A stretch of 64,000 bases of DNA from Paenibacillus sp. FSL R5-0490 (GCF_001956215.1 NZ_MRTQ01000022.1:22256-86255); one strand, 5' to 3'; shown: positions 27,277 through 36,414, counted from the first letter of the stretch. Numbers and translations: made by a program. The notes: generated by a model not told the origin, from the sequence alone.

Positions 27277-27346
27277 TGAAATCGATTCCATAAAAGCAAA
27301 AATAAAAGTGTAATCGATTAAACCTTCTTATGAAATCGATTACACA
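27277..27346. promoter_or_regulatory. scr operators 2-4
   Basis: Three more TG.AATCGATT.CA-type sites: 27277-27290 (TGAAATCGATTCCA), 27309-27322 (TGTAATCGATTAAA) and 27331-27346 (TGAAATCGATTACACA). The last also fits the CcpA cre consensus TGWAANCGNTNWCA exactly, so catabolite repression may act there. All four sites lie between the regulator stop and scrA. Confidence 0.75.
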
Positions 27347-27350
27347 ACCA

Positions 27351-28340
27351 TTATATACTTTCTCTTTCTACAAGTCTATATCTAATTTTTCTGTTTATTT
27401 TCTGTTCATGCTCCCCCTTAATCTTTTGAAGGATTAATAAAGCCGCCTCCCGTCCTGCATCTTCAAACGAAAAATCGATGGTTGTTAAGGCTGGGGTGAT
27501 ATATTTAGAAAGCTCCGATCCGCCCATGCCTGCTATCGCAACATCACCGGGAACAGAAAATCCATTTTGCCTGAGATACTGTAAAGCACCAATCGCCAGA
27601 CGGTCTGTCACAGCAAGGACTGCCTGCGGTTTATCTTCAGCAGATTCCATGATGCTCCTCATGCAATCAGACCCGGAGTCTATATCGAACATCCCTTTTT
27701 GCAGCCAGCTCGCTTCAACCGGGAGCTGATGTTCCTTCATTGCATCGAGGTATCCTTTTTTCCGGAGGTAGCCCACCGCACGGTCAGCCTCATCCACGCC
27801 TATAAAAGCAATTTTTTTATATCCCTTTTTGATTAGCAGGCAAGCCATATCCCTAGCAGCCTGATATTCATCAAATATTACACTGGTCAACTCTTCCGCA
27901 TACTGCCCTACCATGATAAATGGGATTTTCAGCTGACGGATTTCCTGGATCAATTCCTGCTGCACGTTTGTAGCTGACAGAATCATGCCGTCCACATTTC
28001 TGCTTTTGAGAAGCCGTATATATTCTATCTCTTTTTCAGCATGAAGATTTGTATTAGCAAGGAGAATCTGATAGCCTTCCCCGGCCAATACGTCGTCAAT
28101 CCCATTAACCAGACGGCTGGACGTTTCAGTGCTGATCTTCGGGAGAATAACACCAATAACCTTTGTTTTTTTCGTGCGGAGTGACTTCGCATGGGCACTT
28201 GGGACATAACCTGTCTCCTCGATTACGTGCAGAACTCTTTTCCTTGCGTCCTCACTCACATAACCGGAATTATTCAAAACCCTCGAAACAGTCGTCCGAG
28301 ACACATTCGCCCTTTCTGCTATTTCCTTTATGGTAATCAT
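27351..28340 (-). CDS. scrR: LacI family sucrose operon regulator
   Basis: 329 residues. N-terminal LacI HTH (ITIKEIAERANVSRTTVSRVLNNSGYVSEDARKRV) with hinge helix, then a periplasmic-binding-protein-like effector domain ending IKGEHEQKINRKIRYRLVERESI. It is encoded just upstream of scrA on the same strand, with four matching operators in the gap, so it most likely represses the sucrose genes. RBS GGGAGG before ATG. Confidence 0.9.
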   Translation of the reverse strand: MITIKEIAERANVSRTTVSRVLNNSGYVSEDARKRVLHVIEETGYVPSAHAKSLRTKKTKVIGVILPKISTETSSRLVNGIDDVLAGEGYQILLANTNLHAEKEIEYIRLLKSRNVDGMILSATNVQQELIQEIRQLKIPFIMVGQYAEELTSVIFDEYQAARDMACLLIKKGYKKIAFIGVDEADRAVGYLRKKGYLDAMKEHQLPVEASWLQKGMFDIDSGSDCMRSIMESAEDKPQAVLAVTDRLAIGALQYLRQNGFSVPGDVAIAGMGGSELSKYITPALTTIDFSFEDAGREAALLILQKIKGEHEQKINRKIRYRLVERESI

Positions 28341-28426
28341 CTAAATCCTCCCGGGCTAAAATAGTCTATTATCATTTTACACAAATGAAAGCAAAAGGAA
28401 ATAGCCTGAGTAAGCAAGGACGAATA

Positions 28427-29371
28427 TTACTCCTGCCTTATCAGCGCCCGCCGCCGATCATGCAGAACCAGGAGAAGGATGATTCCCATCATCACACCCA
28501 ATACAATCCCCATCTCCGTGGTCAGCACCCGTGTCAGCGGATACTCCGGACTGGACTGAAAATCCGGGCGAATGATGGAAAAGAGGTTATACGAAAACAG
28601 CATGCCCGACGAAATCCATGCAGCAGCCATGGGCGGCAAAAAACTCCGGGAGCCGCGGCGGGTAATCAGCACCAGGAGGCCCCATGCACCCACTAGAGCC
28701 CACCCTCCTGTACTTAGCGTCAGAAGGTGCCACCACAAATCACGGGACTCCAGCATATCCGGGTTGATGCCAAGGGTTCCGCCTGCTGCCCAAAATATCT
28801 TTATGGCACCGAGAATCATGCAGCCTGCCGCGGCGATCCTCCCCAATGTGGTCTGCAGCTGCCGAGTGTGTCCCGGCATCTCCCCGCAATCGGTCGGACC
28901 GCCAAGCGCCTCAGGCCACCGCATCATAGCATATCCTGCTAAAGCCAGAGGAAGGCATATCCCGACTCCGACGAGAGAGACCATAACGAAGATTTGCTCG
29001 TAAATCCAGAAGCCGGCGGCACCTGCCTCCTGATCCTGAGCCATGGCCGCTGGGCCAAGGACAGGTGCCAGCAGCAGCAGTGGAACTAGAAGACCGGTAC
29101 CGAGCCACACGGGCAGGGCCACCATCCAGGCGGGCAGCCGTTCACCCCAAGGCCTGCAGAATGCCATTGCCAGCAGGATGCCGACCGCAGCGATAACCGC
29201 TGTAGCTGCATTAATCCCCCGCCAGCTGGCTTCTCCCATTTGCTCAGTCGGAAGAAAGAAGCCAAACGTCCAGGCGATTTTGATCATTAGATAAGGAGTC
29301 ACCGCTATCGCAGCGCCATAACCACAGACTTTGCGCATTTTCATCAATCGTTCGGCTGTCTTTATTGCCAT
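28427..29371 (-). CDS. GC-rich multi-pass membrane protein of unknown function
   Basis: 314 residues with about eight hydrophobic segments, rich in Ala/Gly/Trp/Arg, unlike neighbouring Lys/Ile/Asn-rich proteins. Codons ending in G or C are clearly more frequent than in flanking genes (for example long GCC/CCG/CTG-type stretches between 28600 and 29200). This suggests acquisition from a higher-GC donor. I recognise no domain; the overall look recalls uncharacterised actinobacterial/Paenibacillus integral membrane proteins. The start at ATG 29371 has only a weak GGGG site. Confidence 0.65.
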   Translation of the reverse strand: MAIKTAERLMKMRKVCGYGAAIAVTPYLMIKIAWTFGFFLPTEQMGEASWRGINAATAVIAAVGILLAMAFCRPWGERLPAWMVALPVWLGTGLLVPLLLLAPVLGPAAMAQDQEAGAAGFWIYEQIFVMVSLVGVGICLPLALAGYAMMRWPEALGGPTDCGEMPGHTRQLQTTLGRIAAAGCMILGAIKIFWAAGGTLGINPDMLESRDLWWHLLTLSTGGWALVGAWGLLVLITRRGSRSFLPPMAAAWISSGMLFSYNLFSIIRPDFQSSPEYPLTRVLTTEMGIVLGVMMGIILLLVLHDRRRALIRQE

Positions 29372-29612
29372 ACTCTTACCCCGTCTGCCAGAATGAAAAT
29401 GTTATTTATATCTGGCTTTCTTTTTAAAAGAACCATATCCAAAGTGATCCCTCCCGTTTATTCCAGTAACATTGGAATTGTATTCCTTTATTTGATCTTT
29501 ATGTTTCCTGCTTCATGAAAATCGGCAAATGGTAAGAAAGCCTTGGAATAGAATTTGTAATTTTTAGGATTTATTTTAAAATAGATTTAGAGGTAAAGAA
29601 AGGAAGTGGAAA

Positions 29613-30518
29613 ATGTTATTAAAAAGAAGATTTCCGTCAGATGAATTATGGTATATGAGATATTTGAACACCCGAATGGAGTTAACCGAAAAAGAAAAGC
29701 AGCACTGGGCCAACCTTGAAAAAGGCTATGAAGGAGAGGTGAAATTTGACCTTCTGACTGAAAAATTGACCGAAGTAAGGGTGGTGATTCATGATCTGTT
29801 ACTGGAAGTGAACAACTCCTATTTTCAAATTGACACCTTGATCATTTCAGAAAGAATGATCCATCTAATAGAAATAAAAAATTTCCAGGGAGACTGGCAC
29901 CTGGAATCTGACAAGCTATTTGCCGTAACTACCGGCCGGGAATATAAGAATCCTGTATACCAATTAAAAAGAAGTGCCGCCCTATTCCGCCAGCTGCTTC
30001 AAATCCTCAAGCAAACCATTCCCGTTGAAGCCTCCGTTATTTTTATCAACCCTGAATTCACCTTATACCAAGCTCCCATGGACCAGCCCATTATCCTGCC
30101 AACCCAAATAAACCGATTCCTGAAAGACTTGAATCATCCCCCGTCCAAACTAAATGAGGGTCACAGAAAACTGGCCCAGCAATTACTGTCACTCCATCAA
30201 ACCAAAAATCCCTATACTATTTTGCCCGATTATCACTTTGACCAGCTGAAAAAAGGGATGTATTGCATGGATTGTCATTCTCTTCTTACTCCTGTACACA
30301 AGAATCTGGTATGCAAAAAATGCGGCGGGCATGAAAAAATAGATCAGGGTATTTTGCGGAATATAAAAGAGTTCAAGCATCTCTTTCCCGAGCGAAAGCT
30401 GACAACCCAAGGCATCCATGAATGGTGTAATGCCAATATAAACAAAAGAACTTTCTCCAGGGTATTAAAGAAAAACTTTACAGCGCGCGGCAGCACCAGT
30501 AATACCTATTATGAGTGA
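29613..30518 (+). CDS. NERD-domain protein with a C-terminal zinc ribbon
   Basis: 301 residues. The NERD (nuclease-related) domain at about 40-150 has the acidic/Lys nuclease-like motif in QIDTLIISERMIHLIEIKNFQGDW (D...E.K). A Cys4 zinc ribbon follows at about 218-240 (CMDCHSLL...LVCKKCGG), then a basic helical tail (about 265-300). NERD proteins are predicted DNA-processing enzymes related to the Holliday-junction/restriction fold; cellular roles are unproven. ATG 29613 has AAAGGAAG upstream. It is alone, directly followed by the second 52-bp repeat array. Confidence 0.85.
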   Translation: MLLKRRFPSDELWYMRYLNTRMELTEKEKQHWANLEKGYEGEVKFDLLTEKLTEVRVVIHDLLLEVNNSYFQIDTLIISERMIHLIEIKNFQGDWHLESDKLFAVTTGREYKNPVYQLKRSAALFRQLLQILKQTIPVEASVIFINPEFTLYQAPMDQPIILPTQINRFLKDLNHPPSKLNEGHRKLAQQLLSLHQTKNPYTILPDYHFDQLKKGMYCMDCHSLLTPVHKNLVCKKCGGHEKIDQGILRNIKEFKHLFPERKLTTQGIHEWCNANINKRTFSRVLKKNFTARGSTSNTYYE

Positions 30519-30578
30519 GTGTTGTTGATGGGAGGAGGTGACGCGGGTACGGGGTTCTTATGTCCGGTGGTGTACCCG

Positions 30579-30924
30579 GGTTCTGACTCTGGATCCTCGA
30601 TTCTACCTTTCTGTGTCCGAAGTTGAACCAGGTTCTGACTCTGAATCCTCGATTTTACCTTTCTGTGTCCGAAGTTGGCCCAGGTTCTGACTATGGATAC
30701 TCGATTCTACCTTTCTGTGTCCGAAGTTGGACCAGGTTCTGACTCTGAATCCTCAATTCTACCTTTTTGTGTCCGAAGTTGGGCCGGGTTCTGACTCTGA
30801 ATCCTCGATTCTACCTTTTTGTGTCCGAAGTTGGACCAGGTTCTGACTCTGGATCCCAGATTTCTTCTTTCTGTGTCCGAAGTTAGCCTAGGTTCCGACT
30901 CTGAATCCTCAATTCTAGATTAAG
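30579..30924. repeat. 52-bp tandem repeat array, locus 2 (6 full copies plus a broken seventh)
   Basis: Copies start at 30579, 30631, 30683, 30735, 30787, 30839 and 30891, an unbroken 52-bp phase. The unit begins GGTTCTGACTCTGAATCCTC and continues GATTCTACCTTTCTGTGTCC then GAAGTTGGACCA, sharing TGTGTC(C/T)GAAGTTG and GGTTCTGACTCT with locus 1. The seventh copy is cut by an IS-like remnant; diverged repeat sequence resumes at about 31063-31131. Confidence 0.88.
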
Positions 30925-31062
30925 CCCATATAATTGTGTAAAAAGAAAAGGAGTCAAATTAATTCCTAATGGTCACAATGGTTATCAACGACGAAAAATC
31001 ATTGTGGAGGAATTAATTTTGACTCAATATCAGTTTAACCTAAATCTTGACCATTTATAAGT
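30925..31062. mobile_element. IS-like remnant inserted in the repeat array
   Basis: A hairpin with outer arms GAGTCAAATTAATTCCT (30951-30967) and AGGAATTAATTTTGACTC (31008-31025) and inner arms CACAATG/CATTGTG. The right arm contains a GGAGG site and TTG opening a frame LTQYQFNLNLDHL that stops at once; this resembles the first residues of IS256-family transposases. It looks like two inverted copies of an IS left end, or a MITE derived from it. It splits copy seven of the 52-bp array. Confidence 0.5.
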
Positions 31063-31131
31063 GACCGAAGTTGATCCAGCATCAGACTCCAATTCCCGGA
31101 AGCCTACTTCCTCTGTCCGAAGCCGATCCGT
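31063..31131. repeat. Diverged continuation of the 52-bp array
   Basis: TGACCGAAGTTGATCCA followed by CAGACTCC and then CTGTCCGAAGCCGATCC: recognisable but degenerate repeat units on the far side of the inserted element. The stretch to the gnt promoter (31132-31210) shows nothing else. Confidence 0.55.
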
Positions 31132-31219
31132 TTCGGGAATGCACCCGCCCCCAGCTCCACCACCCATAAACAAACCCATATTCAAACAATAATTCCAATC
31201 AATTTTAAATTTAAAGCGT

Positions 31220-31247
31220 TTGCATTTTATTTCATTTGGATTATAAT
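31220..31247 (+). promoter_or_regulatory. Promoter of the gnt operon
   Basis: TTGCAT, 16 bases, TATAAT. It overlaps AAAGCGTTTGCA, which is close to a CcpA cre site (2 mismatches to the 14-base consensus), consistent with catabolite repression of gluconate use. Confidence 0.7.
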
Positions 31248-31263
31248 ACTTGTATACAAGTAT
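31246..31263. promoter_or_regulatory. GntR operator
   Basis: ATACTTGTATACAAGTAT, a perfect 18-bp palindrome matching the B. subtilis GntR operator core, directly downstream of the -10 box. A further half-site (CGTATACT) follows. Confidence 0.9.
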
Positions 31264-31302
31264 ACACGTATACTCAAAATGTCATTTCATAAAGGTGATG
31301 TC

Positions 31303-32034
31303 ATGAACGATTCTGCTGAATTTCTATATCCGCAAAAATGGCTGTCTAAGGCTTCCTCTGGCGATCGTGTCGCGTATGAGCTTAGGATGCGCATTATTGC
31401 CGGTTTGATTGAAAGCGGTACCACGCTTTCTGAAAATAAATTGGCCGCTGATTTTTCTGTAAGCCGTTCACCGGTTCGTGAAGCTTTAAGGACACTGGCA
31501 TCTGAAAATATCATCCGCCTGGAAAGAACGGGTGCGGTGGTTGCCGGGTTAACTGAAAAAGAAATAGAAGAAATATACGATGTCCGTCTGATGATTGAGA
31601 CATTCGTGTTTGAACGTCTTATCAGCATGGACACAAATGAATTGGCGATGGAGCTCAGCAAGGTGCTGGAGATGATGAAGGTGGCTGTCAAGTACCGGGA
31701 TGCGGATGAGTTTGCGTATCAGGATCTTCTGTTCCACGAAATCATCATTGGATCTATTGGCCATTCTTATATCCAGCTGATCTGGAATAATTTAAAGCCC
31801 GTGATGGAAGGCTTCATTCTTTTATCCATGCGCGTGCGCTTTAAGGAAAATTATGAAGATCTTAATCGGATTGTGAAAAATCATGAACTATATATTGATG
31901 CAATTAAAACAAAAGACAGAGACCTCATGATTCAGTCGCTGCACGAAAATTTTGATGATGTTCAAGGGAAAGTGGACGATTTATGGAGGTCACAGCAAAT
32001 GCTGTCAAAAGGGGTTAAACAACAAGATGACTAG
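31303..32034 (+). CDS. gntR: Gluconate operon repressor
   Basis: 243 residues, the same length as B. subtilis GntR, with LYP.KWLSKAS and a winged HTH at about 28-88 (RMRIIAGLIESGTTLSENKLAADFSVSRSPVREAL in parts) followed by an FCD-type effector domain. It represses the gnt operon until gluconate binds. ATG 31303 has AAAGGTG 4 bases upstream. First gene of gntRKPZ; its stop overlaps the gntK start. Confidence 0.95.
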   Translation: MNDSAEFLYPQKWLSKASSGDRVAYELRMRIIAGLIESGTTLSENKLAADFSVSRSPVREALRTLASENIIRLERTGAVVAGLTEKEIEEIYDVRLMIETFVFERLISMDTNELAMELSKVLEMMKVAVKYRDADEFAYQDLLFHEIIIGSIGHSYIQLIWNNLKPVMEGFILLSMRVRFKENYEDLNRIVKNHELYIDAIKTKDRDLMIQSLHENFDDVQGKVDDLWRSQQMLSKGVKQQDD

Positions 32035-33568
32035 CTATATGTTAGGGATTGATATTGGAACCACCAGTACAAAAGCCGTGTTATTCAGTGAAAAAGGAGA
32101 TGTGATTCAGCAGGAAAACATCGGATATCCGCTGTACACTCCTGATATCTCCACAGCAGAACAGGATCCTGATGAGATTTTCTCTGCTGTCGTTCAAGCC
32201 ATAGCGAATATTACGAAAAACCATCATGATAAAAAACTGTCCTTTGTGTCCTTCAGCAGTGCGATGCACAGTGTGATCGCGATGGACGAGAATGACCTGC
32301 CGCTTACGCCGGTCATTACCTGGGCCGATAACCGCAGTGAAGCCTGGGCACGCAAAATTAAAGAAGACTGGAATGGACATGAGGTCTATAAACGGACCGG
32401 CACACCGATTCATCCTATGTCCCCATTAAGCAAGATCACCTGGCTTGTGAATGAGCGTCCGGAGATTGCCAACAGGACAAAAAGATATATCGGCATTAAA
32501 GAATATATCTTCAAAAAGCTTTTTGATGAATATGCTGTCGATTATTCACTTGCTTCCTGCATGGGCATGATGAATCTCAAGACATTGGACTGGGATGAAG
32601 AGGCATTAGCGATTGCGGGCATCAACCGCTCTCAGCTATCCAAACTCGTTCCTACGACAAAGATGTTCCAAAACTGCCATCCTATTTTAGCCAAACAAAT
32701 GGGCATCGATCCAGAGACACCTTTTGTGATCGGCGCAAGTGATGGTGTGCTTTCGAACCTGGGTGTGAATGCGATCAGAAAAGGTGAGATCGCCATCACC
32801 ATCGGGACAAGCGGTGCGATACGGACCATTATTGATAAACCCCAGACCGATGAAAAAGGGAGAATTTTCTGTTACGCCTTAACAGAAAATCATTGGGTGA
32901 TTGGCGGACCGGTGAACAATGGAGGAATGGTCCTCCGCTGGATCCGGGATGAATTTGCCTCATCTGAAATCGAAACGGCCAAGAGATTAGGCATTGATCC
33001 GTACGAAGTATTAACAAAAATCGCCGAACGCGTCAGGCCGGGCGCTGATGGCCTGCTGTTCCATCCATACCTCGCAGGTGAACGTGCTCCTTTATGGAAC
33101 CCGGACGTCCGCGGATCCTTCTTCGGATTAACGATGTCCCATAAGAAGGAGCATATGATTCGGGCAGCGCTTGAAGGCGTCATTTATAATCTGTACACCG
33201 TGTACCTGGCATTAGTGGAATGCATGGACGGTCCGGTAACCCGGATTCAGGCAACAGGAGGCTTTGCCAGATCTGAGGTTTGGCGGCAAATGATGTCCGA
33301 TATTTTTGAATCGGAAGTCGTCATACCTGAAAGCTATGAAAGCTCCTGTCTCGGTGCCTGTATTTTAGGATTGTATGCCACAGGAAAAATTGACTCGTTT
33401 GATGCCGTTTCGGATATGGTGGGCGATACCTACAAGCATACACCGAAGGAAGAGGCTGCAAGAGAATACAGACAGCTGCTGCCGATCTTCATCCAATTAT
33501 CCAGAGCGCTTGAGGATGAATATACTTCGATCGCCAACTATCAAAGAAGCTTAATACACCATAACTAG
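32024..33568 (+). CDS. gntK: Gluconokinase
   Basis: 514 residues, FGGY carbohydrate kinase. N-terminal ATP-site motif GIDIGTTSTKAVLFSE, central TIGTSGAIR and C-terminal ATGGFARSEVWRQMM. It converts gluconate to 6-phosphogluconate. ATG 32024 overlaps the end of gntR by 11 bases, implying translational coupling; AAAGGGG lies 12 bases upstream. Confidence 0.95.
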   Translation, partial: KMTSYMLGIDIGTTSTKAVLFSEKGDVIQQENIGYPLYTPDISTAEQDPDEIFSAVVQAIANITKNHHDKKLSFVSFSSAMHSVIAMDENDLPLTPVITWADNRSEAWARKIKEDWNGHEVYKRTGTPIHPMSPLSKITWLVNERPEIANRTKRYIGIKEYIFKKLFDEYAVDYSLASCMGMMNLKTLDWDEEALAIAGINRSQLSKLVPTTKMFQNCHPILAKQMGIDPETPFVIGASDGVLSNLGVNAIRKGEIAITIGTSGAIRTIIDKPQTDEKGRIFCYALTENHWVIGGPVNNGGMVLRWIRDEFASSEIETAKRLGIDPYEVLTKIAERVRPGADGLLFHPYLAGERAPLWNPDVRGSFFGLTMSHKKEHMIRAALEGVIYNLYTVYLALVECMDGPVTRIQATGGFARSEVWRQMMSDIFESEVVIPESYESSCLGACILGLYATGKIDSFDAVSDMVGDTYKHTPKEEAAREYRQLLPIFIQLSRALEDEYTSIANYQRSLIHHN

Positions 33569-33580
33569 GGGGAAATAACA

Positions 33581-34927
33581 ATGCCGCTGTTAATAGTAGC
33601 AATTGGAATCGTTGCCTTATTAATTCTGATAATGGGCTTAAAATTAAATACCTTTATTTCTTTAATTATCGTTTCATTTGGCGTTGCGCTGGCACTCGGA
33701 ATGCCGCTCGACCAAATTGTCAAAACCATTGAAGCCGGATTAGGCGGAACACTTGGCCACCTGGCACTCATCTTCGGACTTGGCGCCATGCTGGGCAAGC
33801 TGATCGCCGACTCTGGCGGCGCCCAGCGAATTGCCATGACTCTTGTCAATAAATTCGGTGAAAAGAATATCCAATGGGCCGTAGTGGCTGCATCCTTTAT
33901 TATTGGTGTTGCCTTATTCTTTGAAGTGGGACTTGTTCTATTAATTCCGATCGTATTTGCTATTTCAAGAGAATTAAAGATTTCTATTTTGTATCTTGGT
34001 ATCCCGATGACAGCGGCTTTATCTGTCACACACGGATTCCTGCCGCCTCACCCGGGTCCGACTGTTATTGCCGGTGAATATGGTGCAAACATTGGTGAAG
34101 TATTGCTTTATGGTTTCATCATTGCGATTCCAACCGTTATTTTAGCTGGACCGGTCTTTACGAAAATCGCTAAAAAGCTCGTTCCGGATTCATTCACAAA
34201 AAGCGGAAACATCGCTTCTCTGGGAGAGCAGAAAACCTTTAAGCTTGAAGACACACCAGCTTTTGGAATCAGTGTATTTACGGCTTTGCTTCCTGTTATT
34301 TTAATGTCAATCGCAACGATTATTACTTTGCTTCAAAAAACAATGGGATTTGAAGATAATAGCTTACTTGCTGCCATCCGCTTTATTGGAGATGCCGGCA
34401 CTTCGATGCTGATCTCCTTATTGGTTGCCATCTATACCATGGGATTGGCAAGAAAAATCCCAATCAAAAATGTGATGGATTCCTGCACAACGGCCATCAG
34501 CCATATCGGGATGATGCTTTTGATTATCGGAGGAGGCGGCGCCTTCAAACAGGTATTAATTGATGGCGGTGTCGGTGACTATGTGGCCGAGCTTTTCAAA
34601 GGGACAAGCCTGTCTCCGATTTTACTGGCATGGATTATCGCGGCTATCCTGAGGATTTCATTAGGATCTGCCACAGTGGCTGCATTAACGACAGCTGGAT
34701 TAGTCATTCCCCTGCTGGGCCAAACGGATGCAAATCTTGCCTTAGTGGTGCTTGCAACAGGTGCGGGAAGCTTAATCGCTTCTCACGTCAATGATGCCGG
34801 CTTCTGGATGTTCAAGGAATACTTTGGTTTGAGCATGAAGGAAACGTTTGCAACATGGACTTTGCTTGAAACAATAATATCTGTTGCTGGATTAGGATTT
34901 ATTTTATTGTTAAGCTTATTTGTATAA
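33581..34927 (+). CDS. gntP: Gluconate:H+ permease
   Basis: 448 residues with 12-14 hydrophobic segments, GntP family. Recognisable motifs are GAMLGKLIADSGGAQRIA near residue 65 and SATVAALTTAGLV in the C-terminal half. It imports gluconate for GntK. It follows gntK by 12 bases with a GGGGGAA site. Confidence 0.94.
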   Translation: MPLLIVAIGIVALLILIMGLKLNTFISLIIVSFGVALALGMPLDQIVKTIEAGLGGTLGHLALIFGLGAMLGKLIADSGGAQRIAMTLVNKFGEKNIQWAVVAASFIIGVALFFEVGLVLLIPIVFAISRELKISILYLGIPMTAALSVTHGFLPPHPGPTVIAGEYGANIGEVLLYGFIIAIPTVILAGPVFTKIAKKLVPDSFTKSGNIASLGEQKTFKLEDTPAFGISVFTALLPVILMSIATIITLLQKTMGFEDNSLLAAIRFIGDAGTSMLISLLVAIYTMGLARKIPIKNVMDSCTTAISHIGMMLLIIGGGGAFKQVLIDGGVGDYVAELFKGTSLSPILLAWIIAAILRISLGSATVAALTTAGLVIPLLGQTDANLALVVLATGAGSLIASHVNDAGFWMFKEYFGLSMKETFATWTLLETIISVAGLGFILLLSLFV

Positions 34928-34936
34928 ACACTTTAT

Positions 34937-34974
34937 GGCAATGAAACCCTACTTTATAAGAGGGTTTCATTGCC
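34937..34974 (+). terminator. Strong hairpin between gntP and gntZ
   Basis: GGCAATGAAACCCT and AGGGTTTCATTGCC form a perfect 14-bp stem with a 10-base loop. There is no clear T tract after it (TATTATTC), so it may be a partial terminator or an mRNA 3' stabiliser for gntRKP, lowering gntZ expression relative to the upstream genes. Confidence 0.65.
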
Positions 34975-35002
34975 TATTATTCTGAATGAAGGAGCAGGAA
35001 CT

Positions 35003-36409
35003 ATGAAAAATACAATTGGTGTTATTGGTCTCGGCGTAATGGGGAGCAATATCGCTTTAAATATGGCCAACAACGGCGAGAAGGTAGCTGTATATAATTA
35101 CACAAGGGATTTAACCGATCAGCTTGTACAAAAGCTTGAAGGGCAAGCCATAAGCCCTTATTACGAAGTAGAGGATTTTGTCCAGTCTCTGGAAACACCG
35201 AGAAAGATCTTTTTAATGGTGACGGCTGGAAAAGCCATTGATTCTGTTATCGCAAGCTTACTTCCTTTCCTTGAAGAGGGCGACGTTATCATGGACGGGG
35301 GCAACTCCCATTTCAAAGATACGGAAAAAAGATATGATGATCTGAAAGCAAAAGGAATCGGCTATCTGGGTATCGGCATTTCAGGCGGTGAAGTGGGAGC
35401 ATTAACAGGGCCTTCCATCATGCCTGGCGGTGATCAGGATGTCTATGAAAAAGCGGCTCCAATTCTTACGAAGATCGCTGCAAAGGTTGACGGGATGCCT
35501 TGCTGTGTTTACATCGGACCTAAAGGGGCAGGCCACTTTGTCAAAATGGTACATAACGGAATCGAGTATGCAGATATGCAGCTGATTGCTGAGGCCTATA
35601 TATTCTTAAGAGAAAAGCTGGGATTATCTGTTGAGGAAATAGCGGATATCTTTGAAACATGGAATCAAGGCGAGCTGAAGAGCTATTTAATCGAGATCAC
35701 AGCAGCTATTTTAAGGAAAAAAGATGAGCGCACAGGGCTGCCGCAAATCGATGTCATCCTTGATAAAGCCGGACAAAAGGGAACCGGAAAATGGACCAGC
35801 CTGCAGGCGATCGATAATGGGATCCCAACCTCGATCATTACAGAATCTTTATTCGCACGCTATATTTCTGCTCTAAAGGATGAGCGTGTGGCGGCAGAAA
35901 CACTTTTAACAGGTCCTGAGAAGGATCAGATAATCCTTGAAAAAGACGTCTGGATTGAATACATCAGACAGGCTTTATATATGGGGAAAGTGTGTGCCTA
36001 TGCACAAGGATTTACACAATATAAAATGTCATCTGAGCAAAATGACTGGAATCTGCCTTTAAAGGATATCGCTCTGATTTTCCGCGACGGCTGCATCATT
36101 CGTGCGGAATTCTTAAATGTCATCAGCGAAGCCTACCAGGAGCAGCCGAACCTGGCAAACCTCCTTGTCTCCCCTTACTTTGCAGAGAGAATCAGGGACT
36201 ACCAGACAGGCTTGCGCAAAATTGTCTGCGAAGGCATTCAATCCGGCATCGCATTGCCATGCTTGAGCTCTTCTCTTTCCTATTACGACAGCTACAGGAA
36301 TGGAAGATCAAATGCCAGCCTGCTGCAGGCACAGCGTGATTACTTCGGTGCCCATACGTATGAGCGGACTGATTTAGAAGGGACTTTCCATACTAATTGG
36401 AATGAATAG
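35003..36409 (+). CDS. gntZ: 6-phosphogluconate dehydrogenase, decarboxylating
   Basis: 468 residues. The NADP-binding GLGVMGSNIALNMANNG is at the N-terminus, with the active-site GGNSHFKDT and HFVKMVHNGIEYADMQ (catalytic Lys and His-Asn). The C-terminus has YLIEIT..IL and the substrate-binding tail. It converts 6-phosphogluconate to ribulose-5-phosphate, completing gluconate entry into the pentose phosphate pathway. ATG 35003 has GAAGGAGC upstream. Confidence 0.95.
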   Translation: MKNTIGVIGLGVMGSNIALNMANNGEKVAVYNYTRDLTDQLVQKLEGQAISPYYEVEDFVQSLETPRKIFLMVTAGKAIDSVIASLLPFLEEGDVIMDGGNSHFKDTEKRYDDLKAKGIGYLGIGISGGEVGALTGPSIMPGGDQDVYEKAAPILTKIAAKVDGMPCCVYIGPKGAGHFVKMVHNGIEYADMQLIAEAYIFLREKLGLSVEEIADIFETWNQGELKSYLIEITAAILRKKDERTGLPQIDVILDKAGQKGTGKWTSLQAIDNGIPTSIITESLFARYISALKDERVAAETLLTGPEKDQIILEKDVWIEYIRQALYMGKVCAYAQGFTQYKMSSEQNDWNLPLKDIALIFRDGCIIRAEFLNVISEAYQEQPNLANLLVSPYFAERIRDYQTGLRKIVCEGIQSGIALPCLSSSLSYYDSYRNGRSNASLLQAQRDYFGAHTYERTDLEGTFHTNWNE

Positions 36410-36414
36410 ATAGC

